Below, piece by piece: positions 7,629 to 13,124 of a DNA stretch of 13,124 bases. The notes beneath the pieces were generated by a model. That model had not been told where the DNA came from, made no database searches, and was given only the letters and a program-made list of their open reading frames with translations. The stretch is from IMCC26207 sp044357715 (GTDB lineage Bacteria; Actinomycetota; Acidimicrobiia; Acidimicrobiales; Microtrichaceae). A program made the position numbers and the translations under genes. Numbering within the stretch: the first letter of the stretch is position 1; each line of letters opens with the position of its first letter. The stretch is from contig JBIKPA010000064.1 in assembly GCA_044357715.1 (NCBI GenBank), positions 1-13,124 on the forward strand, in the 5' to 3' direction.

Positions 7629-7700
7629 GTGGTGATGCGGCGGTCATTGGTGGCTGTGGCCAACCCTATTTGGCTAACTCGGCCAACCTCATTGTTGTAA
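7629..7700 (+). pseudogene. 23-codon open frame with good ribosome site, possible eroded secreted-protein start
   Basis: GAGAGGGAGG (7615-7624) precedes GTG 7629, giving VVMRRSLVAVANPIWL... and a stop at 7698-7700. The beginning looks like a signal-peptide n-region and the start of a hydrophobic core that then breaks off. The leader GAGAGGGAG-CAAC recurs before the DNase I-like pseudogene at 9066, also directly after a lipoprotein gene. It may be a remnant of a similar gene, or a chance frame. The same stretch contains alternating complementary words GCCAA (7659), TTGGC (7670) and GCCAA (7682) that could form two exclusive hairpins. Confidence 0.25.
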
Positions 7701-7812
7701 TCTCAAACCCAATTCGGCACCTCGTGATAGCCGCTTGAGCACTACCCTCAATGACATCAGTTGGCGAGGGACGGTTCGGTATCTGAAGGATCCGTGTTCG
7801 GGAGGACCAACC

Positions 7813-9033
7813 ATGCGAACACGCTTCAGCCTTGTTGGGTCACTTCTGCTAGTTGCGTTACTGCTCGGTGGCTGTAATGGTGCCGACGAGTCAGTAGCTG
7901 CGGACGGAGACGGCATCGCACTTGGGGCGCGCTCGGCAGCGGAGTTCACCAAGAGCGGCTTTGTGTTCGGCGCTGTCAATCCCACCGCCGCTCCGGCGGG
8001 AGAAGATCTGGTCGTCATCAACTCCTACCTTGAGGACGGCAAAGTTTACGGCGCCACAAACGGGGAATCGCCTGCCGCCGGCGCTGCTCTGCTCTCCCCA
8101 GACGGAACGATGCGAGCCCTTCCTTCGCCACCACCCGTCGGAACTGCGAGAACTCTGGTTCCCGCCGGAAATTCTGTGGTGCTCATTGCCGCTGACTGCA
8201 GCAATTGCGATCGCCCACGCCTCTCGGCGCACCGTCTGGCTGACGATCGGTCATCGTGGGAGCAGGTTGAGATCCCGTCTGACATTCCCAAGGAGCTCAG
8301 TGGAGACAGCGAGATCTGGTACGTCGGCCGAAGCCCGGCCTTCGCAGTCGCAGCAGCCGACGGTGTCTACCTCAAGGTGGACAAGTCGGGCGCAATTTCA
8401 AAGATCGAGATGCCCGAACAAGGCTCTAGGACTCAGCAAGCAGTGTGCGTGGCCCGCGGCGACGGCAATCTTTACAGAATTCAATTCGAACTTGCGGACC
8501 AAGGGCCAGCGGTTGGAGGTACTGCGGTTGAGCCCTCAACCAGCTCTCCTTCTACCGACCCACAGCAAGGTGTCACGTCCGATCCCGATAGCACCTTCGA
8601 AGGCCTTATTGAGTACGGCTCTCCAAGGGCATGGTCTCTTGATCTCGACGATGCGGACAGCCAATGGGATGAGCTGCCAACCGCTCCCCTCAAAGAGCGG
8701 CTTCTAGGACCTCAGACTGTTTGCGGTTTGAACGGGCCAATCATCGTTGCTGGCGGTACTGAGATTTCATTCGATGGCGGCGAATGGCGGACAATTCCGA
8801 TCGCTCTACCTGACTGGGCGAGATCCCCGTCAGCGCTAATTAGTACGAGCGTGACTACCAAGACCGGAGCGGTTTTCACCGTACCAGTTGGAAGTGAAAG
8901 GGTGCTTGAGCGCACAGAAGGCGGCGCCTGGATCGACAACGGCACCCCTGCCACAGCTTTGGTGGGGGCGGGCACGTCTGTTGTCGCCTTCGCCAACAAC
9001 AACACCGCCGTGTTCGTGTCGCCAACGCGATGA
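7813..9033 (+). CDS. Secreted lipoprotein with propeller-like repeats (copy 2)
   Basis: The 406-residue product begins at ATG 7813, with GGAGG 7 bases upstream; an in-frame start at 7735 is rejected because it would bury the signal peptide. The lipobox LLGGC21 is excellent, so the protein is lipid-anchored outside the membrane. It parallels the gene at 6533: SPDGTMRALP, ADDRSSWEQVEIP, DKSGAISKIEMP, LDDADSQWDELP, SFDGGEWRTIP and RTEGGAWIDNG give six blade-like repeats, and ADCSNC and VCGLNGPIIVAGG match the partner. It differs by an inserted Ser/Thr/Pro-rich loop (about 241-262: TAVEPSTSSPSTDPQQG) before blade four. No catalytic motif is seen. Expression with copy 1 is possible but the gap of 218 bp argues for separate signals. 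Confidence 0.8.
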   Translation: MRTRFSLVGSLLLVALLLGGCNGADESVAADGDGIALGARSAAEFTKSGFVFGAVNPTAAPAGEDLVVINSYLEDGKVYGATNGESPAAGAALLSPDGTMRALPSPPPVGTARTLVPAGNSVVLIAADCSNCDRPRLSAHRLADDRSSWEQVEIPSDIPKELSGDSEIWYVGRSPAFAVAAADGVYLKVDKSGAISKIEMPEQGSRTQQAVCVARGDGNLYRIQFELADQGPAVGGTAVEPSTSSPSTDPQQGVTSDPDSTFEGLIEYGSPRAWSLDLDDADSQWDELPTAPLKERLLGPQTVCGLNGPIIVAGGTEISFDGGEWRTIPIALPDWARSPSALISTSVTTKTGAVFTVPVGSERVLERTEGGAWIDNGTPATALVGAGTSVVAFANNNTAVFVSPTR

Positions 9034-9065
9034 AGTCAAGAGCCACCGAGAGGGAGCAACCTGCA

Positions 9066-9371
9066 ATGGTCGAGAGTTCAAGATCTCGGAGATTGGCGAA
9101 GTTTGGAGCGGGGCTTGGCATCAGCACTGCGATCGGAGTCTCTCTCGTGGGCGCAGCCCAGACTGCAGGTGCCTATGAGGTTCCGGTAACGCATTGGAAC
9201 ATCAAAGGTGGGTGCCCGGACGTCGGCTGAAATCCGATTGACGACGGCAACTGCGGCGGACTGGAATCCGCGAATTACCTGATCTCGCAGGTGGCGAATA
9301 CCCATCGGAGGCGTGAGAAGACGAGTTTCGTAGTGACGAACCGACTTTCATTCTTCACAGGTCTGGTGTGA
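9066..9371 (+). pseudogene. Truncated secreted DNase I-like (endonuclease/exonuclease/phosphatase) protein
   Basis: ATG 9066 (GAGGGAG upstream) starts a clear Sec signal: RSRRLAKF, hydrophobic 14-31, and cleavage after AQTAGA (36). The mature part opens with VTHWNIKGG, resembling the first strand and metal-binding Asn of the endonuclease/exonuclease/phosphatase fold. TGA at 9228-9230 stops it after 54 residues. In the same frame sense continues as NPIDDGNCGGLESANYLIS and QVANTH, up to about 9305, then unrelated sequence leads to a stop at 9369-9371. So there is one nonsense codon, perhaps TGG to TGA, and loss of some 200 C-terminal residues. A start at 9030 overlapping the preceding stop by ATGA would add 12 residues. 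The fold call rests on a short N-terminus. Confidence 0.5.
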
Positions 9372-9579
9372 CGCTCGGCTCTGATGTGCGGACTGCCTCG
9401 ACAACCCGCAGCGCAGCGAACAAGCCCGCCTTGAGAGCCTTCTCCGCCGCTTGTTGAGAGAGGAATCCGGCGATACGCAACGCTGCGGAACCTTCGGCGA
9501 TTAAGACCCGCGCAGCTGCAAGGTCCTCTTCGGCGAGAGCGAACCAGCGCTGGGCCGGTGTCGGCTCGTCAGGTGGCAA
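9355..9579 (-). pseudogene. HEPN-domain toxin remnant, C-terminally truncated
   Basis: From TTG 9579 the frame gives 74 residues beginning MPPDEPTPAQRWFALAEEDL, then AAARVL and FLSQQAAEKALKAGL. The A-x2-DL-x2-A and QQAAEKALKA pattern is typical of HEPN proteins of MNT/HEPN toxin-antitoxin pairs. Their catalytic RNase motif, Arg-x4-6-His followed by the THDL segment, should come next, but the frame changes to unrelated residues after about 57 and ends at 9355. The toxin is therefore probably inactive. It overlaps the end of the MNT frame by 11 bases, as expected for a paired operon, but that overlap looks like a deletion joint rather than the original junction. Confidence 0.6.
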
Positions 9580-9877
9580 CGCCCCGCGTGACGCGCCGCA
9601 TCTCAACCATCGTGCGGCGACGATCAGCCATTGGTGCATCGTCCAACACGACGAGAAGATCAATGTCGGAATCCGGTCCGTCCGATTCTGTTGCGAGTGA
9701 GCCGAACAGGATGATGCTGACTGGATCGAACTCCGCGACCAAGGTATCGACAAGAACGTCGGTCCATGCGCGAAGCGAGCGCCCTTCCCAAAATGCGTGA
9801 TTGTCCTGCACCGCGTACGTCGCATGCTTCACAGCATGATGAAACCGGTCATGCACGGGTTGGCGGTGATGGCGCAA
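9569..9877 (-). pseudogene. MNT-type nucleotidyltransferase antitoxin remnant
   Basis: The frame encodes 102 residues from ATG 9877, though no ribosome site marks this start and internal GTG codons are possible. Residues 57-79 show the minimal nucleotidyltransferase signature GS-x10-D-x-D: Gly59, Ser60, Asp71 and Asp73 in SDIDLLVVLDD. Such antitoxins AMPylate or otherwise modify the HEPN partner. The frame stops after RRRTMVEMRRVTRGVAT, just where full-length relatives have the strand bearing the third catalytic Asp. That Asp is missing, so enzyme activity is unlikely. Loss of an internal segment joining this gene to the HEPN frame explains the structure. Confidence 0.6.
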
Positions 9878-10169
9878 ATTCCGCGTCGACGTTGACGGCT
9901 ACTCGACTGGTCGCTGAGGTTGACGACCCTGGACACCCCTTCTGAGCCGGCGTGCGAAGTCAGGCGGTGTTCAAGGATCGGAGAACCGATTCCCGTCATT
10001 CGGGAGTTGCACTCGTCGATGTTGCCTGACGCTCGTTCCCACGGAATCGGAGGTGAGCGAACGCGCCTATGCGCGGCTCGGAATGCAATCCCCGCCAGCG
10101 GTTCCATCCCGCGAATATCCCGCGGCCGCTCCGACCCGGGATGACCGCTGCCGTCCGTCGAGCGGGGAC
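9878..10169. other. Non-coding stretch without recognisable content
   Basis: I find no convincing gene, start signal or terminator here. Open frames on both strands are arginine-rich shadows with no family resemblance. It separates the broken MNT gene from the stop of the PIN toxin and may be eroded island DNA. Confidence 0.5.
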
Positions 10170-10592
10170 TCAGCCTCGAGAAAGCACGGTCAGCGAACTG
10201 ACGTCATCGAAGACACGATCGTCAGACACAAGGTCGATGCCGAGACGGATAGCGGTTGACGCGATCCAGCGGTCCGCTTCGTGCACCTTCTGCCCGAGCG
10301 GGTGCGCAATCTCTTCGCAGCTTGAGCGCAGCTCGGCACAAATTGACATCAGCCGGTCATCGGGTTGGACAACGACGACCTTGGCGAGGTCGCGCGCCAA
10401 CCCTCGACGCCGCAGATCGCCCCATCCTGCTTTCACAGCGCCGTATCGCAACTCAGTGACCGTTGCGAAGGACACCACGATCGGTCGGGCTTGGATCAGG
10501 TTGATGTACCCGGCAGCGATCTCCGGCCGCCGTACTGCGTTGATCAGCGAGGAGAACACCATGGTGTCGATCACGACGGCCCTGCTGGTCAA
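10170..10592 (-). CDS. PIN-domain toxin, VapC-like
   Basis: The 140-residue protein has the acidic site of PIN ribonucleases: Asp9 in VVIDTMVF, Glu47 in TVTELRYGA, Asp107 in HEADRWIAST, and Asp124/125 in LVSDDRVF. VapC-type toxins cut tRNA or rRNA and are held inactive by the antitoxin. I start at TTG 10592, whose TTGA overlaps the antitoxin stop by four bases; this leaves eight residues before the first Asp, usual for the family. GTG at 10574 is an alternative with AGGG upstream. All four acidic positions are present, so unlike its island neighbours this toxin looks intact. Confidence 0.82.
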   Translation of the reverse strand: MTSRAVVIDTMVFSSLINAVRRPEIAAGYINLIQARPIVVSFATVTELRYGAVKAGWGDLRRRGLARDLAKVVVVQPDDRLMSICAELRSSCEEIAHPLGQKVHEADRWIASTAIRLGIDLVSDDRVFDDVSSLTVLSRG

Positions 10593-10753
10593 CGCTCGGC
10601 GAGTGCTCGTTCGAATTCTTTCCACTCCTGGTCAGTGAGGCCCTCGATCTTCAGGTCCTCGGCGCTCGGCGGCGGGAGAGCGCTTGCGAGCGCGTCGTCG
10701 GGCGAGAGCACGGTCAGACCGGCGGGTTCATCGGAGTGAGGAGCAACGGACAT
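10589..10753 (-). CDS. 54-residue antitoxin partner of the PIN toxin
   Basis: ATG 10753 opens a 54-residue acidic protein (SVAPHSDEPAGLTVLSPDD... ending GLTDQEWKEFERALAER). It lies directly upstream of the PIN gene and overlaps it by four bases, the usual antitoxin-toxin arrangement. No RHH, AbrB or Phd DNA-binding domain is evident in the N-terminal half, which is Pro/Ala/Asp-rich and perhaps disordered; the C-terminal helix with Trp and alternating charge is the likely toxin-binding segment. I do not recognise its family. Position gives the function. Confidence 0.7.
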   Translation of the reverse strand: MSVAPHSDEPAGLTVLSPDDALASALPPPSAEDLKIEGLTDQEWKEFERALAER

Positions 10754-10760
10754 AGTGGAC

Positions 10761-10774
10761 AGACTACATGCAGT
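10761..10774 (-). promoter_or_regulatory. Probable -10 of a leaderless antitoxin-toxin mRNA, with near-palindrome
   Basis: On the minus strand TAGTCT (10766-10761) lies exactly 7 bases before the antitoxin ATG and no Shine-Dalgarno exists, the usual look of leaderless actinobacterial genes with a TANNNT -10. ACTACATGCAGT (10763-10774) is a 12-bp palindrome with one mismatched pair and could be the operator. Confidence 0.4.
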
Positions 10775-11124
10775 ACATCCCGCCAGGTGATGTGCCTATT
10801 TGTTCCCAGCGCTTGTGTTGACAATCAATCCACTGAGCGCGAGGTGGGCCATCTGGCGGGTCGGGACTCCGCCGGTACCACCTGCGACATGGATATCGCT
10901 CCCCTGCGAACTGTGGTCCGACGCGAACTCCATCGCGGGTGACATGGCGGCCGAGCGCTGGATCAGTCACCGTCCACGCGCTAACTTCGACATCCATTAG
11001 CAATCAGGGTCCGCCTTGCGGACCTTGGCAGTCTGTGCCCGTCTCTGGCGTCTCCTGATAACGTGAAAGCCGCTTGTACTTGCCCTCGCAGGCTCCCGAC
11101 CACGGCAGACCAAGGGGACTGAAG
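10775..11124. other. 350-bp intergenic region upstream of DUF2252 gene
   Basis: No coding sequence is supported. Its frames on both strands lack ribosome sites and family resemblance. A TTGACA hexamer (10818-10823) has no good partner -10. A GGCGG/CCGCC hairpin (around 10856-10875) has no T-tract. The DUF2252 promoter must lie here but I cannot place it. Confidence 0.4.
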
Positions 11125-12510
11125 ATGACGCTTCGGATGACCATGGCCGAACGCACAGAGAGCGGCAAGGCCGGCCGTTCAAGGGCGCCGCGCTCCTCAC
11201 ACGCCGACTGGCGGCCGTCGGCTGACCGCCCCGATCCGGTTGCGCTGCTCGAGGACCAGAACTCGGGCCGTGTGCCGTGGCTGCTGCCGGTGCGTCGCGC
11301 CCGGATGCAAGTCTCGCCGTTCACGTTCTTCCGGGGCGCTGCCAGGATCATGGCAGTCGACCTCGCATCTACCCCGACCTCGGGCCTCGAGGTGCAACTC
11401 TCCGGCGATGCTCACTTGTCGAACTTCGGCGCCTACGCGTCACCAGAGCGCCAACTGATCTTCGATCAGAACGACTTCGACGAAACGCTACCCGGGCCGT
11501 GGGAATGGGACCTCAAGCGTCTCGCTGCCAGCTTCATGATCGCCGGCCAGCACATGGGCTTCACCCCTCGGCAGTGTCGGACTGCAACCTCGGCCGCCGC
11601 TTCGGCGTATCGCCAAGCGATGGCCGGATTCGCCGAGATGGGGTTGCTGGACCTGTGGTACGACCACGTCACCATCGATGACCTGCGTGGGGAGAGCGGC
11701 CTGAACCGCAAGTTGCTAGACAATTCGCTCGATCGCTTCCAGCGCCGCGCCACTCGCAAGACCAGCCTGCAGGCCCTGTCGAAGCTGGCAGAGGTCGTCA
11801 ACGGCGAATACCGGATCCGAACGGACGCGCCCCTGTTGTTCCGCATGCTTGACCTGCCCGACCAAGACGCGGCGCCGGCTCTGGAGGCTGCGGCGATCGA
11901 GGCGTTCGCTGACTACAAGCAGACGCTCGAGGATCACCGTCGCCACTTCCTAGAACGCTACGAACTAGTCGATGTCGGACTGAAGGTTGTTGGGGTAGGC
12001 AGTGTGGGCACCCGCTGCGTAATCCTCCTACTCAAGGGCCGCGACGACCATGACCCACTGTTCCTGCAGGCCAAGGAGGCCGGTCCCTCGGTGCTCGAGG
12101 AGCAGTTGCTTCGTAGTCAATACGACAACCATGGGCGCCGGGTCGTTGAGGGCCAACGGCTGATCCAGGCCCAAAGCGACAGCTTCTTGGGCTGGACCAA
12201 GAGCAGCGGCCCGACTCATGCTGACTTTTACCTACGACAGCTCCGTGATTGGAAGGGATCCTTCGAGGTGGAGGAGAGCACCCCGACGGGGCTCGAATTC
12301 TATGCACGCGTGTGCGGGATGACCCTCGCCCGTGGGCACGCCCGCTCAGGTGACGCTGCAGCCATCAGCGCTTACTGCGGCACCGGCGCCTCCCTGGACC
12401 GGGCGATCACCACCTTCGCCGAGAGCTACGCAGCGCAGAACCTCGATGACTTCGAAGCCTTCCGGCGGGCGATCTCCGATGGCCGCCTCGAGGCCTCGGA
12501 GCCGATGTGA
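11125..12510 (+). CDS. DUF2252 family protein
   Basis: ATG 11125 is chosen because AGGGGA sits 6 bases upstream; the open frame extends back to 11074 without a better signal. The 461-residue length is normal for the family. All hallmark motifs are present in order: MQVSPFTFFRG (61-71), GDAHLSNFG (94-102), FDQNDFDE (113-120), PGPWEWDLKRLA (123-134), VVGVGSVGTR (288-297), FLQAKEAG (313-320), GQRLIQAQSD (343-352), FYLRQLRD (368-375) and LARGHARSGD (401-410). GD-x4-N and NDFD resemble the catalytic and metal loops of aminoglycoside-phosphotransferase-like kinases, while GVGSVG and Lys317 resemble an ATP-binding lobe placed afterwards. The biochemical role is not established. It is cytoplasmic, alone in its strand, and looks intact. 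Confidence 0.88.
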   Translation: MTLRMTMAERTESGKAGRSRAPRSSHADWRPSADRPDPVALLEDQNSGRVPWLLPVRRARMQVSPFTFFRGAARIMAVDLASTPTSGLEVQLSGDAHLSNFGAYASPERQLIFDQNDFDETLPGPWEWDLKRLAASFMIAGQHMGFTPRQCRTATSAAASAYRQAMAGFAEMGLLDLWYDHVTIDDLRGESGLNRKLLDNSLDRFQRRATRKTSLQALSKLAEVVNGEYRIRTDAPLLFRMLDLPDQDAAPALEAAAIEAFADYKQTLEDHRRHFLERYELVDVGLKVVGVGSVGTRCVILLLKGRDDHDPLFLQAKEAGPSVLEEQLLRSQYDNHGRRVVEGQRLIQAQSDSFLGWTKSSGPTHADFYLRQLRDWKGSFEVEESTPTGLEFYARVCGMTLARGHARSGDAAAISAYCGTGASLDRAITTFAESYAAQNLDDFEAFRRAISDGRLEASEPM

Positions 12511-12762
12511 ACCGAGGCCCCGGCCCCCAGGCCCGAGGCCAATTCATCCCTATGTTGGAGCCGTTCGATGACGAACTCATCCAATATTTTGCTGATCGCG
12601 ACCGAGGAGCAGCGGCAGGCTAGGCCCTGCTAGGCAGAGGCGGTGGTTCAGTTTCCACGGACCCCGCCCCCGGCGAGGGAGTCCATCTGTAGTCAAGGCC
12701 CACAGCCCCAGAGTGACGACACCGGGACGCTCGAACACCCGCGGCCGCAGTCATTCGGGGTT
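12511..12762. other. Spacer between DUF2252 gene and right att-like repeat
   Basis: No gene is supported. A 23-codon frame (12552-12623, MLEPFDDELIQYFADRDR...) has no ribosome site and may be a fragment or chance. The direct repeat CCGAGGCC occurs twice shortly after the DUF2252 stop. No terminator with a T-tract is seen. Confidence 0.4.
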
Positions 12763-12838
12763 GCTCTCGGGGTGGTGGCACGGGTTCGGATCCCGTCGGG
12801 GGCACATCAAGGAGTCCCCCTGCTTCAGCTAGGGATTC
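12763..12838 (+). repeat. Right tRNA-Glu 3'-half remnant plus hairpin (att-like)
   Basis: Same layout and spacing as the left copy: GCTCTC (12763-12768), GGTGG (12771-12775), T arm ACGGG-TTCGGAT-CCCGT (12780-12796), acceptor strand CGGGGGC (12797-12803), then A. Acceptor CGGGGGC would pair with GCCCCCG, the expected 5' end of a tRNA-Glu(CTC), but no such 5' half precedes it. A weaker hairpin, GAGTCCC...GGGATTC (12812-12838), follows. Six of 43 bases differ from the left copy through the acceptor region, so the copies have drifted or came from different tRNA alleles. Confidence 0.7.
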
Positions 12839-12868
12839 GTTTGCTTTTGCGGGGTTGGTGTTGAGCTA

Positions 12869-12898
12869 TTTGTTTGTCGTTTGTTTGCCAGTTGTTTG
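12869..12898 (+). repeat. Three 8-bp repeats at 11-bp spacing
   Basis: TTTGTTTG occurs at 12869-12876 and 12880-12887, and GTTGTTTG at 12891-12898, each start 11 bp from the last. The sites lie on one face of the helix in T-rich DNA about 56 bp before the putative -35 at 12954. They could be binding sites for a regulator or iteron-like sites; nothing in view binds them. Confidence 0.5.
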
Positions 12899-12953
12899 CA
12901 TTTTCATAGGCCGTTTGACCTATTTGGCCTTCATTTTGGGCGTTTTTACCCTG

Positions 12954-12981
12954 TTGAGTTCTGTCACAGCTTGGGCACAAT
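12954..12981 (+). promoter_or_regulatory. Candidate promoter for the right-edge gene
   Basis: TTGAGT (12954-12959) and CACAAT (12976-12981) are separated by 16 bp and precede the start at 13026 by about 45 bases. The surrounding DNA is AT-richer than the rest of the window. Confidence 0.4.
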
Positions 12982-13025
12982 AACGGTGTTCGTTGTTGTT
13001 GGATCAGAGTTGTTGAGGAGTGATG

Positions 13026-13124
13026 ATGTTTCGTAATCCTGAGGTTCATGAGGTTAGTCCGAGCCGGTTGGATCGACTTCGCGAGAAGCTTTCTGGTGGT
13101 CGTTCTCGTAAAGCTGCTTTGGAA
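13026..13124 (+). CDS. Unidentified gene, 5' end only
   Basis: GAGGAG (13015-13020) precedes two adjacent ATG codons; the second, at 13026, has the better 5-base spacing. The frame is open to the window edge for 33 residues: MFRNPEVHEVSPSRLDRLRE then KLSGGRSRKAALE. The segment is charged and helical. Codons ending in T or A (CGT, GTT, GCT) are more frequent than in the genes to the left, suggesting foreign origin. The opening is faintly like actinobacterial HNH endonucleases of the DUF222 type, but this is too short to name. Confidence 0.6.
   Translation, partial: MFRNPEVHEVSPSRLDRLREKLSGGRSRKAALE

Larger units (their letters stand above)
6254..12838. mobile_element. Decayed tRNA-targeted genomic island
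   Basis: Two direct repeats resembling tRNA-Glu 3' halves (6254-6328 and 12763-12838) bound the segment, and an integrase-like C-terminal remnant abuts the left one. Cargo is accessory: paralogous lipoproteins, an exported nuclease-like pseudogene, a broken MNT/HEPN pair, a VapBC-like pair and a DUF2252 gene. No complete integrase, excisionase or replication gene is present, so it would not move by itself. The boundaries are inferred from the repeats. An alternative is that the two repeats are ends of different elements accumulated at the same tRNA. Confidence 0.5.

Noticed and set aside
9228..9230. Recoded TGA (selenocysteine or Trp) in the exported nuclease-like gene
   Set aside because: The gene is also truncated soon after, and TGA serves as a normal stop in the neighbouring genes, so simple inactivation is the better reading.
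10855..10880. tRNA T-arm-like hairpin in the region before the DUF2252 gene
   Set aside because: The loop TCGGGAC lacks the TTC consensus and no other tRNA parts are nearby.
12763..12805. Complete tRNA gene at the right repeat
   Set aside because: Same reason; GCCCC upstream at about 12705 does not give a D arm or pairing anticodon stem.
12620..12805. Minus-strand frame beginning PPTGSEPVPPP
   Set aside because: Such residues arise from reading tRNA genes backwards; there is no ribosome site or family resemblance.

Overview
The window is high-GC DNA with GTG and TTG starts, TANNNT-type leaderless signals and short toxin-antitoxin pairs. This suits a free-living actinobacterium, possibly of the Acidimicrobiia; that assignment is inferred from general character only. 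There is no rRNA, intact tRNA or CRISPR array.

Left part (1-6200), ordinary chromosomal genes. A ribbon-helix-helix/DUF433-like antitoxin-type gene runs off the left edge. A ROK repressor (589-1716, minus) stands divergent to a three-domain GH3 glycosidase (1814-3904, plus) over a shared 97-bp control region with a TTAGT/ACTAA operator-like repeat, forming a compact sugar-responsive unit. Convergent to it are an amidase-signature hydrolase (3953-5374) and, just upstream on the same strand, a TetR regulator (5478-6140) whose promoter region holds a perfect 22-bp palindrome.

Right part (about 6250-12840), a decayed genomic island. Two direct repeats 6.5 kb apart each look like the 3' half of a tRNA-Glu gene, starting exactly at the anticodon loop (CTCTC) and ending in the acceptor strand, followed by a hairpin. 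Neither has a 5' half, so I read them as attachment-site remnants. A minus-strand reading frame resembling the C-terminal tail of a tyrosine integrase runs into the left copy. Between the repeats lie a pair of paralogous secreted lipoproteins with six propeller-like repeats each, a truncated exported DNase I-like pseudogene, a doubly truncated MNT/HEPN toxin-antitoxin pair, a complete VapC-like PIN toxin with a 54-residue antitoxin, and an intact DUF2252 gene whose kinase-like motifs appear in permuted order. The many broken genes say the island is old and no longer mobile.

Right edge (12840-13124). Composition drops to T-rich, lower-GC DNA with three 8-bp repeats at exact 11-bp spacing, a promoter, and the start of another gene that leaves the window, possibly the next mobile unit.
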